A DNA stretch of 30,716 bases, taken from contig DAOTWP010000354.1 of NCBI GenBank assembly GCA_034435675.1, positions 1-30,716 of the forward strand, in the 5' to 3' direction. The stretch is from DAOTWP01 sp034435675 (GTDB lineage: Bacteria; Chloroflexota; Anaerolineae; Aggregatilineales; Phototrophicaceae). The notes beneath the pieces are model-generated. The model was not told the origin of the DNA. It did not search any database and saw only the letters and a list, made by a program, of their open reading frames with translations. The position numbers were made by a program, and so were the translations under genes. This document shows, in pieces, positions 1 through 7,397 of this stretch. Positions within the stretch are counted from its first letter, which is position 1; each line of letters opens with the position of its first letter.

Positions 1-182
1 TGGTGCGCCCTGGTGACCTGATCCTGGCAGATGAAATCGGGGTGGTGGTCATCCCGTTCGAAGATGCCGCGCAGGTGCTGGACGCCGCACGCAAACAGGC
101 TGATCTTGAAGAACGGACACGGCAGAAGATCCGCGAAGGTAAAACTGTGGAAGAACTGCTGGCGGAGTTCGGTCGGTTATAA
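1..182 (+). CDS. RraA-family protein (HMG/CHA aldolase-like), C-terminal fragment
   Basis: Only the last 59 codons are in the window; the reading frame starts at base 3 and ends with TAA at 180-182. The fragment reads VRPGDLILADEIGVVVIP and then a charged helix ending EELLAEFGRL. The PGD-x-I-x-AD-x-x-GVVVIP segment is the conserved C-terminal strand region of the RraA fold, used by 4-hydroxy-4-methyl-2-oxoglutarate/4-carboxy-4-hydroxy-2-oxoadipate aldolases and by the RNase E regulator RraA. In a sugar-catabolism setting an aldolase or decarboxylase acting on a 2-keto acid is more likely than RNase regulation. The catalytic part lies outside the window, so the substrate cannot be read. It precedes the M24 gene by 119 bp. 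Confidence 0.8.
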   Translation, partial: VRPGDLILADEIGVVVIPFEDAAQVLDAARKQADLEERTRQKIREGKTVEELLAEFGRL

Positions 183-200
183 GCGGTTAAACACAGTCTT

Positions 201-226
201 TTGAGCGATAAGAACTTATCACTCAA
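201..226. promoter_or_regulatory. Palindrome upstream of the M24 gene, possible operator or hairpin
   Basis: The two arms are TTGAG-N-GATAAG and CTTATC-N-CTCAA, separated by AA. Eleven of twelve positions per arm are complementary, with one mismatch (206/221). It lies 19 bp after the RraA-family stop and 75 bp before the M24 start. Such near-perfect dyads in the gap before a sugar operon are often regulator operators, but an RNA hairpin is equally possible. No regulator gene is in the window. Confidence 0.5.
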
Positions 227-228
227 CC

Positions 229-254
229 GGACAAGGGAAGTACTCCCCTTGTTC
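229..254. terminator. Second hairpin after the RraA-family gene, terminator-like
   Basis: ACAAGGG (231-237) pairs with CCCTTGT (246-252) around an AGTACT centre, and a G-C and G-T pair extend the stem outward. There is no T-tract. The arm and loop wording (AGGGAAGTACT..CCCT) resembles the hairpin at 8516-8540, which ends the same gene cluster, so both may be members of one local terminator or processing-hairpin type. Confidence 0.45.
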
Positions 255-301
255 AGGAAGACAGATTGATGGCTAGGTTCTAAGTGTTAAGGGAACACAG
301 C

Positions 302-1474
302 ATGACACAAACTTTTCGTCTTGATCGTTTGCGGGCAGCAATGCGCAGTGCCGGAATCGACGCGCTGATCTGCCGCCTGCCCGAAAACGTGGTCTATATC
401 ACCGATTACTGGGCACATCACGGGTTCTCGTTTGTTGTCTTCCCGCAGGACGGCAAACCGCTGCTGTTTTTGCCCGAAATCGAAGAAGAATATGCCAAAG
501 TCGATTGGGCAGACTACACCCTGTTCGGTTGGGGGCTGCTCAAAGATGGCGACCTGTACGAGAACTACACCCGCCTGCTGACACAGACCCGTGACCGGTT
601 GGGGCTGGCGAATGCCACCATCGGTGTGGAGCAGACGTTTGAAGTCGTCGGTTCCAGCTACCGCAGTGCCGAGCCGGTCGTACCCCATGCGCCGTGGGCG
701 GGCATGCTGTCGTCCGTCTTTGCCAATGCAACGCTGGTAGACGCAGCAGATGTGCTTCAGTCAGCGCGCGCCATCAAGGGCGAGTACGAACTGGAAAAGC
801 TGCGCATTGCCAACGAAATCGCGGAAATGGGCATGAACGCCTTCGTTCAGCAGCTAGAGCCTGGCATGTCCGAGGTTGAAGTCGGTGCGCTGATTGAACA
901 TGTCATCCGCGCGAAGGGTCCGGGGCACAAGGGCGCGCGGCTGGTGCGGGCATCCGCAGAAGTGGGCGCAGGGGTGGTCGGCAGCACCAAGGGCACGCTG
1001 CTGGTGCCATCCACGACTTATGTGATCCGCGAGGGTGATATTGTGATGGTCGAACTGGCAACGGTGGTTGATGGTTACTGGTCCGACCTGACCTATGTGG
1101 CGGTCGCAGGCACGCCAACGGAACGGCAGCGTGAGGTCTACAATACCGTACTAACCGCGCAGCAGGCAGGCGCACAGCAGATGAAGAACGGTGCAGGTTT
1201 CAGTGATCCTGATACCGCAGCGCGCAAGATTTTGACAGACGCCGGACTGGGCGAATACTTCGTGCATATTACCGGGCACGGGGTGGGCTGGCGCTATCAC
1301 GAATTCATCCCGTTCCTGCTGCCGGGTATGCCCGGTACACTGCAAACCGGCATGGTCAGCAGTGTTGAACCGGGTGTGTATATTCCTGGCTTCGGCGGCA
1401 TTCGCATTGAGGATAACGTCGCAGTGGGTGACACAGGACCGGTGTTCCTGTCCACCCCGCGCACGCCCTGGTAA
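302..1474 (+). CDS. M24-family metallopeptidase-like protein (Xaa-Pro peptidase/creatinase type)
   Basis: A 390-residue protein with the two-domain creatinase/prolidase layout: an N-terminal domain (about 1-150) and a pita-bread catalytic domain (about 160-390). Four of five metal ligands are plain: D262 (SDLTY), H326 (TGHGVG), E356 (VEPGVY) and E370 (RIED). The position of the first ligand aspartate is glutamate (E251, in MVELATVVDG). Members hydrolyse Xaa-Pro peptides or, in creatinase-type branches, C-N bonds in small molecules. I chose the ATG at 302, with AAGGGA 7 bp upstream; the in-frame GTG at 284 has no ribosome site. Its place among sugar genes suggests a small-molecule substrate rather than general peptide turnover. 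No signal peptide, so cytoplasmic. Confidence 0.88.
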   Translation: MTQTFRLDRLRAAMRSAGIDALICRLPENVVYITDYWAHHGFSFVVFPQDGKPLLFLPEIEEEYAKVDWADYTLFGWGLLKDGDLYENYTRLLTQTRDRLGLANATIGVEQTFEVVGSSYRSAEPVVPHAPWAGMLSSVFANATLVDAADVLQSARAIKGEYELEKLRIANEIAEMGMNAFVQQLEPGMSEVEVGALIEHVIRAKGPGHKGARLVRASAEVGAGVVGSTKGTLLVPSTTYVIREGDIVMVELATVVDGYWSDLTYVAVAGTPTERQREVYNTVLTAQQAGAQQMKNGAGFSDPDTAARKILTDAGLGEYFVHITGHGVGWRYHEFIPFLLPGMPGTLQTGMVSSVEPGVYIPGFGGIRIEDNVAVGDTGPVFLSTPRTPW

Positions 1475-1519
1475 ATGAGGTGCGCCCTGACAGCAGGACG
1501 CCCCAACAAAAGGTGAACT

Positions 1520-2290
1520 ATGAAACTCAAAGATCAAGTCGCCATCGTGACGGGTGGCGCAAAGGGTATCGGCTGGGGGATTGCGACTGTGTTCGCCAAA
1601 GAAGGCGCGAAGGTCGTGGTCGTGGACTGGGATGAACCCGCAGGCGAAAAGACGGCACAGGAGATTAACGCGGGTGGTGGTGAAGCCCTGTTCATCAAAT
1701 GTGATGTCTCGAACGAAGAACAGGTCAAGGCGATGATCGAGAAAACGCTGGGTCGCTTTGGCGGTGTGGATGTGTTGGTCAACAATGCCGGAATCGGCGT
1801 CTACAAGCCTCTGCTGGAAACCAGCAGCGAAGACTGGGAACGGGCGATGGGCGTTAACCTGCGCGGGGTATTCCTGTGCTCCAAGTTTGCGCTGCCGCAC
1901 ATGCTCAACAAGGGCAAAGGCGCGATTGTCAACATCTCGTCTGTGCATTCCTATGCCACCGTTAACGGCGTAGCGCCCTACGCAGCGACCAAAGGCGGCG
2001 TCACGGCGCTGACCCGTAATATGGCGATTGACTATGGTCCCGCCGTGCGCGTCAACTCGATTGCGCCGGGCTGGGTGCTGACGCCGCTGATCCAAAGTAT
2101 CTTTGACAGTTATCCTGATCCGGCGGGGCAGCAGCAGGCAGTCGAACGCCGGCAGGTCATGAAGCGCATCGGGCGTCCTGAAGATATTGGTCACGCGGCG
2201 GCATTCCTTGCCAGCGACGAAGCTGCATTCATCACCGGGACACAGTTGTTTGTTGACGGTGGCTTAACCGCACAGTTGGAGTCGTGGTAG
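1520..2290 (+). CDS. SDR-family NAD(P)-dependent oxidoreductase
   Basis: A 256-residue classical short-chain dehydrogenase of usual length. It shows the TGGAKGIGWG dinucleotide-binding turn near residue 11, an acidic residue after the second strand (VVVVDWDE, favouring NAD over NADP), NNAG near residue 90, and the catalytic set S141, Y154 and K158 (YAATK). RVNSIAPGW and a C-terminal DGG segment follow. It probably oxidises a hydroxyl of a sugar, sugar acid or polyol in the cytoplasm; the substrate cannot be deduced. It starts 45 bp after the M24 gene, with AGGTGA just before the ATG, and the kinase gene follows after 10 bp, so co-transcription is very likely. Confidence 0.92.
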   Translation: MKLKDQVAIVTGGAKGIGWGIATVFAKEGAKVVVVDWDEPAGEKTAQEINAGGGEALFIKCDVSNEEQVKAMIEKTLGRFGGVDVLVNNAGIGVYKPLLETSSEDWERAMGVNLRGVFLCSKFALPHMLNKGKGAIVNISSVHSYATVNGVAPYAATKGGVTALTRNMAIDYGPAVRVNSIAPGWVLTPLIQSIFDSYPDPAGQQQAVERRQVMKRIGRPEDIGHAAAFLASDEAAFITGTQLFVDGGLTAQLESW

Positions 2291-2300
2291 GTCAACTAAC

Positions 2301-3452
2301 ATGAGTACCGACGCGCCGAAATATAACATCACCAGCGATGATCTGAGCGGCTTTGACCCCGATTCGTTTGTCACATTTGGTGAGACGATGGTGCGCGAAA
2401 CACCTGCCGATTTCCAGCGCCCCGAAATGACGCGGCAGGTGTATGTCTCACTGGCAGGCAGCGAATTCTCCATTGCCGTTCTGCTGGCGCGTCTGGGGAT
2501 TCCTGCAGCGTATATCACGCGCATTCCCGATAATCCCTATGGATGGATGCTGCGCGACACCGCCCGCGCGAACGGCGTGAATGCCGATTATATCGTGTGG
2601 GCGAGCAAAACGGATCTGATGGGGCGTTATATTTACGAAGCCGGGCGCACCCCCCGTGCGGGGATGGTCTGGTACCAGCGCAAATACTCGGCTGCCAGCC
2701 GTCTGGATCGCGGGATGGTGGATTGGGACGCGGCGCTGGACGCGGCGCGCCTGTTTCATATCTCCGGCATTACCTTCGGGCTGGCAGCCCACAGCGGCTA
2801 CGCGCGTAACTACCTGCTGGATGCGTTCGAGGAAGCCGCCAGTGCACGCCCATCCACCTGCCTGATTGGTGTGGACTTCAACTACCGGGCAACCCTGTGG
2901 AGTGAGCAGGAATGCGCCGATACTATGCGCCCGCTGCTGACGGACCATGCCGACATCCTGATTACATCAATCTACGATATGGCGCTGCACTACGGCATTG
3001 GCTGTGGGCGTTACAGCGTGGCGGAGGTGCTCAACGGCGAAGCGCGGGAACTGCACGACGATGACCTGCGTCAGTTTGGGACGGATGTGATCCAGCGCTT
3101 TAACCTGCGCATGGTAGCAGTAACCCTGCGCCGCACTACATCGTCGGAACGCCACCTGTGGGAAGCAGCAGCCATACACTGTGACGGCGCGTTCTGCCGT
3201 TCGCCAAAGCCGCAGCCGATCCTGCTTCAAGATCGCATCGGCGGTGGCGATGCATGGGCAGGCGGTTTTTATTACGGCATGCTCACCAGCGATATGCGCA
3301 GCGATGGGCTGGAAAAGGCGGTGATGGTTGGCGATGCCGCCGCACGCCTTAAGCAAACGATCATGTTTGATCTTCCGGTGATCAGCAGTGCAGAGATTCA
3401 CGCACTGATGATAGCAGACTCCTCCGGGGGTCATGATAGTACTGTCCGCTAG
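2301..3452 (+). CDS. PfkB-family carbohydrate kinase, 2-keto-3-deoxygluconate-kinase-like
   Basis: A 383-residue ribokinase-fold protein. The N-terminal part has FVTFGETM and LAGSEFSIAVLLARLGI, the sugar-binding lid region typical of KDG kinases, then GRYIYEAGRTPRAG and YQRKYSAASRL, where KDG kinases contact the sugar acid. The anion-hole and catalytic motif is DRIGGGDAWAGGF with the base D317. It should phosphorylate a sugar or 2-keto-3-deoxy sugar acid with ATP. It is about 50 residues longer than many KDG kinases, with the extra residues at both ends. Ten bases separate it from the SDR gene; the ribosome site is weak, which suggests translational coupling. The identity of the sugar is inference. 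Confidence 0.88.
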   Translation: MSTDAPKYNITSDDLSGFDPDSFVTFGETMVRETPADFQRPEMTRQVYVSLAGSEFSIAVLLARLGIPAAYITRIPDNPYGWMLRDTARANGVNADYIVWASKTDLMGRYIYEAGRTPRAGMVWYQRKYSAASRLDRGMVDWDAALDAARLFHISGITFGLAAHSGYARNYLLDAFEEAASARPSTCLIGVDFNYRATLWSEQECADTMRPLLTDHADILITSIYDMALHYGIGCGRYSVAEVLNGEARELHDDDLRQFGTDVIQRFNLRMVAVTLRRTTSSERHLWEAAAIHCDGAFCRSPKPQPILLQDRIGGGDAWAGGFYYGMLTSDMRSDGLEKAVMVGDAAARLKQTIMFDLPVISSAEIHALMIADSSGGHDSTVR

Positions 3453-3557
3453 AGGGAAGCACCCGAAAAGGAGGGGAATGGCACCATCCAGAAGCATTCA
3501 ACAGCACGATAAATTCTTGTTCGACTATGACATAGAGATCAGTTGGAGACAAAAATC

Positions 3558-4622
3558 ATGAAAAAACTGCTCGTTCTATTGCTGATTGTCATGCTTGTTT
3601 CGTTCGGCGTTGCCTTCGGTCAGGATGACGCTGGCTACAACGCGCCCGACCCCGCCTTTGACCCTGTACCGCTGAACGAAGGCGCACAGGCGGCATGCGC
3701 CAACCTGAACTGGGATGGCAGCAGCCCGCTTCGCATCGCCTATATGCCACCGGCAACCGAATTCCCGTACTACATGGCGATTGGCGAAGGTATCCGGGCG
3801 AAGGCGGCGGAACTGGGGATCGAAACCTTCATGCAGGCACCCCAGAGCGGCTCGGACATCGCCGGGCAGATGGGGATGATTCAGGACGTGCTGACCCAGG
3901 GCGTCAACGCGATCATCCTTTCCACGCATGATGAAGGTGCAGCAGCACCGCTGGTGGCGCAAGCCGTCAGCCAGGGCGTCGCCGTGATCATCGTCAACTC
4001 GGACATCCCCAACTTCCCGACGCCGGTGCATGGTGTGGTGGGTTACAGCCAGCGTAATGGCACTACCGCGCTGGGCAACTTCGCGGCGGGTATGGTGGGC
4101 GGCATCGCCAATGTGGGCGTGCTGGAAGGGCTGCCCGGCTACCATTCGACAGAGCGCATCGGCGGGTTCCTCGATGCCTTTGCGCAGTTCCCCGGCATGA
4201 CGATTGTTGCTACGCTGCCCACCGAATGGAACGTGGACACCGGCAACACGGCGATGACCGACATGCTGCAAGCGCATCCGGAAATCAACCTGGTAGTCGC
4301 GGCGAATGACTACATCGCCATCGGCGCAGCGGCAGCCGCACAGGCGGCTGGGCGCGGCGACATCCTGATCTTCGGCAATGACGGCGACACCACCGGGCTG
4401 GAAGATATCGCCAACGGGCGCTGGACTGCTACCGTCAACACGACACCGTTTGTGATGGGTGAAGTTGTGCTTCAGGTGGCGATGGACTGCGTCGGTGGCA
4501 GCTACCCTGGCGGTTGGGTGGAAACCCCCACCGTGGTGGTCAACCAGGCGAACGTGCTGAACTACCTGTGCCGTCCTGAGACACTGTTCCCGCCGGTAAG
4601 CGGCACCTACGACTGCCCGTGA
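3558..4622 (+). CDS. Sugar ABC transporter substrate-binding protein (ribose/RbsB type)
   Basis: A 354-residue exported binding protein. The start is the ATG at 3558 with GGAGA 8 bp upstream; a TTG at 3543 overlaps that site and is rejected. Residues 1-24 form a signal peptide (MKKLLVLLLIVMLVSFGVAF) with no lipobox cysteine. The mature part has two Rossmann-like lobes of the Peripla_BP_4 family, with RIAYMPPATEFPYYMAIGEG, VNAIILSTHDEGA, GVLEGLPGYHSTERIGGF and ILIFGNDGDTTGLEDIANG. Four cysteines in the mature chain could form disulfides. It delivers a sugar to the ATPase/permease encoded just downstream. The 105-bp gap before it and the hairpin-rich gap after it fit a binding-protein mRNA made in excess over the other components. 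Confidence 0.93.
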   Translation: MKKLLVLLLIVMLVSFGVAFGQDDAGYNAPDPAFDPVPLNEGAQAACANLNWDGSSPLRIAYMPPATEFPYYMAIGEGIRAKAAELGIETFMQAPQSGSDIAGQMGMIQDVLTQGVNAIILSTHDEGAAAPLVAQAVSQGVAVIIVNSDIPNFPTPVHGVVGYSQRNGTTALGNFAAGMVGGIANVGVLEGLPGYHSTERIGGFLDAFAQFPGMTIVATLPTEWNVDTGNTAMTDMLQAHPEINLVVAANDYIAIGAAAAAQAAGRGDILIFGNDGDTTGLEDIANGRWTATVNTTPFVMGEVVLQVAMDCVGGSYPGGWVETPTVVVNQANVLNYLCRPETLFPPVSGTYDCP

Positions 4623-4648
4623 TCCGTCGCGTTAACTGATTATCTGCC

Positions 4649-4685
4649 GGGGGCGTGAAAGCAGCAGTCAGCGCTTCATGCCCCC
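4649..4685 (+). promoter_or_regulatory. Intergenic hairpin after the binding-protein gene
   Basis: GGGGGCGTGAA (4649-4659) pairs with TTCATGCCCCC (4675-4685) over 11 bp with one G-T wobble; the loop is 15 nt. It begins 27 nt after the stop codon and has no T-tract. Hairpins here commonly protect the 3' end of binding-protein mRNA or partly terminate transcription before the ATPase gene. Confidence 0.6.
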
Positions 4686-4712
4686 AGCCTGAAGCTTTGT
4701 TCGTGTAAGTGT

Positions 4713-4774
4713 CTATCTGTAAACCCAGGCACGGGGATTAATCGCCTTGTTCAGCAAAATGGGTTTACAGATAG
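4713..4774. repeat. Perfect 15-bp inverted repeat upstream of the ABC ATPase gene
   Basis: CTATCTGTAAACCCA (4713-4727) is exactly complementary to TGGGTTTACAGATAG (4760-4774). The 32-nt spacer contains a second short stem (GGC/GCC) and the palindrome GATTAATC (4736-4743). The right arm ends 22 nt before the ATPase ATG. The TGTAAAC/GTTTACA half-sites resemble LacI-family operator halves, but the wide spacing favours an RNA hairpin. Together with the hairpin at 4649-4685 it fills most of the 174-bp gap. Confidence 0.75.
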
Positions 4775-4796
4775 GGCTGAGTTAAAAGGCAGCACC

Positions 4797-6302
4797 ATGA
4801 CCAGCACACCGCTCTGGGAACTGCGCGATATCAAAAAGAATTTTTACAATACTCAGGCACTTAAAGGCGTTTCGCTGCTGCTTTATCCCGGTCAGGTTCA
4901 TGCCCTGCTGGGCGAAAATGGCAGCGGAAAATCAACCCTGATGAAATGCCTTGCCGGGGTGCACCGCCCGGATGCGGGCGAGATGCTGCTCAACAACCGC
5001 CCGGTGACCCTGCGTAATCCGCATGATGCGCGTGAACTGGGTATAGCGACCATTTTTCAGGAATTTTCGCTGGTTTCTACACTGACCGTCGCGGAGAACA
5101 TCTTTCTGGGCCGCCAACCACGCACCGCCACAGGTACACTCGACTGGAAACGCATGCAGCGCGAGACCATCGAGATTCTGCGCCAGCTTGACATTCACAT
5201 CGAACCGGATGTTGCGATCAAGCATCTGTCGGTTGCAGAACAGCAACTTGTCGAGATTGCCAAGGCGATCTCGCTGGAGTCATCGGTGCTGATTATGGAC
5301 GAACCCACCGCTGCGCTGGGGCTTGCCGAGACCGAACGGCTGCTGGCGCTGATTCGCCGACTGGCGGCGCAAAACAAGGCAATTGTCTACATTTCGCACC
5401 GGCTCGACGAAGTCTTTGAAATTGCCGACATCATCTCGATTCTTAAAGATGGCAGTCTGGTTGCTACGCGCCCGATTGACCAGCTTACGCAGAATGAGGT
5501 CGTCCGGCTAATGGTGGGCGTGGACATTCAGCAGCATTACCCTAAAGCTGTGAATGCCACCGCTGGCGCGGTCCTCACAGTGCGCGACTTAAGCACTGAA
5601 AACGGGGTGCAAAACGTGAGCTTTACGCTGCATGAAGGTGAGGTGCTGGGGTTGGGCGGCATGGTCGGCTCTGGGCGGACCGAGATTGCGCGCGCGCTGT
5701 TCGGGCTGGATCGCCCCACCAGCGGCGAGATTCTGCTGCGGGGGCAGCGGGTGCATTTTGCATCGCCAATTCAGGCAATCGCAGCAGGCGTAGGCATGAT
5801 TCCCGAAAACCGCAAGTCAGATGGCTTGTTCTTTAACTTTGAAGGTCCGCGCAATATCACCATTTCACGGCTGAAAGCACTGGTAAGCGCTGGTTTCCTC
5901 AACCCGAACCGGGAAGCGCGGATTGCCCGCGAGTACGTGAACAAACTGAGTGTGACACCGACAGCGATGGAAAAATCGGTCAAGTTCCTGAGCGGCGGCA
6001 ACCAGCAAAAGGTCGTGATTGCCCGCTGGTTATTCTCGCAAGCGAAAGTCCTGATCCTGGACGAACCCACACAGGGTATCGATGTTGGCGCCAAACTGGA
6101 TGTGTATAACGTTATCAATGAACTGACTGCGCAGGGGATCAGTATCCTGTTGATCAGTTCAGATTACCCCGAACTGCTGGCAATGAGCGATACTATTGCC
6201 ATCGTGCGTGACGGGCGCATTCTGCACACTGCCCCGGCGTCCAGCCTGACGCAGATACAGCTTCTGGCGATTGCCTCTGGTGTGCAGCCAGAAGCGGCAT
6301 AA
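4797..6302 (+). CDS. Sugar ABC transporter ATP-binding protein, double-domain (RbsA/MglA type)
   Basis: A 501-residue cytoplasmic ATPase with two fused nucleotide-binding domains, the normal length for the RbsA/MglA family. Domain 1 (about 1-245) has Walker A GENGSGKST, the weak signature LSVAEQQLVEIAKA and Walker B VLIMDEPTAAL. Domain 2 (about 255-500) has the degenerate Walker A GGMVGSGRTE, the full signature LSGGNQQKV and LILDEPTQGIDVG. This asymmetry is standard for the family, with one site catalytically weakened. It powers sugar import through the permease encoded 36 bp downstream. An AAGG ribosome site lies about 8 bp before the ATG. Confidence 0.96.
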   Translation: MTSTPLWELRDIKKNFYNTQALKGVSLLLYPGQVHALLGENGSGKSTLMKCLAGVHRPDAGEMLLNNRPVTLRNPHDARELGIATIFQEFSLVSTLTVAENIFLGRQPRTATGTLDWKRMQRETIEILRQLDIHIEPDVAIKHLSVAEQQLVEIAKAISLESSVLIMDEPTAALGLAETERLLALIRRLAAQNKAIVYISHRLDEVFEIADIISILKDGSLVATRPIDQLTQNEVVRLMVGVDIQQHYPKAVNATAGAVLTVRDLSTENGVQNVSFTLHEGEVLGLGGMVGSGRTEIARALFGLDRPTSGEILLRGQRVHFASPIQAIAAGVGMIPENRKSDGLFFNFEGPRNITISRLKALVSAGFLNPNREARIAREYVNKLSVTPTAMEKSVKFLSGGNQQKVVIARWLFSQAKVLILDEPTQGIDVGAKLDVYNVINELTAQGISILLISSDYPELLAMSDTIAIVRDGRILHTAPASSLTQIQLLAIASGVQPEAA

Positions 6303-6337
6303 AGCAAGAGAATGAGCGAAACAGAAGGGTTACGAGG

Positions 6338-7384
6338 ATGACAGGTGCGCTCAAGATTTTTCGCTCTCAGGTGATGGGTCCGTTCGCGGCATTCCTGCTG
6401 GTCGTGATTATCGTCAGCCTGACAACCAATCGTTTTTTGCAGCCCCAGAATCTGTCAAATGTCTCGCTGCAAGTGAGCAGTGTGGCAATCGCAGCGATTG
6501 GTTCGACGCTGGTGATTCTGGGGGGCGGCATTGACCTGACGCCAGGCGCAATTGTTGCGCTCACGGCGTGTACAGGGGCAATCCTGATTCGCAATATGGG
6601 TATTCCTGTGCCGGTCGCGCTGGTGCTGCTGCTGCTGTTGGGTGGGTTCATTGGGCTGATCAGCGGCTTTTTGAGCACCTACGGGCGAATACCCTCATTT
6701 ATCACGACGCTGGCACTAATGGGTATCATCCGTGGGTTGGCATTTTTGATTACGGGCGGCACACCGATCATGAGTGTGTCCACCGACCTTGAACCACTGT
6801 TTTATGGGCGCGCGTTGGGCATTCCCCTGCCGCTGATCTACGTGGTGGGGCTGTACGGGGTGGTCTTTGTGCTGCTGCGTTACACGCGCATCGGGCGTTC
6901 GATCTATGCAGTGGGGGGCAACGAGTCCGCCGCGCGCCTGTCCGGGATTGCGGTCAACCGCACGCGCATGCTGACCTTTGTCATTGCGGGCATGACCTCA
7001 GCGCTGGCGGGTATTCTGACGATGGCGCGGCTCAACTCCGGTTCGCCTAATTACGGCGTTGGCACAGAATTGCAGGCAATCGCAGCGGCAGTGATCGGCG
7101 GGGCAAGCCTTGCCGGGGGACACGGGAATGTGATTTCGACCCTGTTTGGCGCGCTGACCGTGCAGGTCGTGCAAAACGGCTTGAATCTCAATACTGTTCC
7201 GGCATCATGGCAGGACATCACCCTCGGCGGAATCATCATTCTGGCGGTAGGCTTGGACATGTGGCGCAGCAGCATCAGCCAGACGTTGAGCAAAATCACT
7301 GCGCTGGTGGTGCCCCAGCGACCTGCGGCTGCCGAAGCATCGGAGCTGCAACCACCGCAGTCAAAAACGACCCTGGATTCATAA
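6338..7384 (+). CDS. Sugar ABC transporter permease (RbsC type)
   Basis: A 348-residue integral membrane protein with about nine hydrophobic segments and the BPD_transp_2 layout. Family landmarks are GSTLVILGGGIDLTPGAIVAL near residue 60, IGRSIYAVGGNESAARLSGI near 190 (the loop that couples to the ATPase) and AIAAAVIGGASLAGGHGN near 250. It forms the channel for the sugar delivered by the binding protein. AAGGG lies 8 bp before the ATG. The polar tail of about 25 residues after the last helix is variable in this family. The substrate cannot be inferred from the permease. Confidence 0.95.
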   Translation: MTGALKIFRSQVMGPFAAFLLVVIIVSLTTNRFLQPQNLSNVSLQVSSVAIAAIGSTLVILGGGIDLTPGAIVALTACTGAILIRNMGIPVPVALVLLLLLGGFIGLISGFLSTYGRIPSFITTLALMGIIRGLAFLITGGTPIMSVSTDLEPLFYGRALGIPLPLIYVVGLYGVVFVLLRYTRIGRSIYAVGGNESAARLSGIAVNRTRMLTFVIAGMTSALAGILTMARLNSGSPNYGVGTELQAIAAAVIGGASLAGGHGNVISTLFGALTVQVVQNGLNLNTVPASWQDITLGGIIILAVGLDMWRSSISQTLSKITALVVPQRPAAAEASELQPPQSKTTLDS

Positions 7385-7397
7385 GGAGAGACACACA

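Noticed and set aside
284..301. GTG start for the M24 gene six codons upstream of the ATG
   Set aside because: The AAGGGA ribosome site lies between the GTG and the ATG and fits only the ATG at 302.
1482..1501. Short hairpin between the M24 and SDR genes
   Set aside because: Seven of eight pairs with a 4-nt loop, but no T-tract and only 45 bp between co-directional genes. Too weak to call.
1151..2194. 347-codon open frame on the minus strand
   Set aside because: It is antisense to the M24 and SDR genes, whose motifs are unmistakable. GC-rich coding sequence often leaves the complementary frame open, and the translation shows no family motifs.
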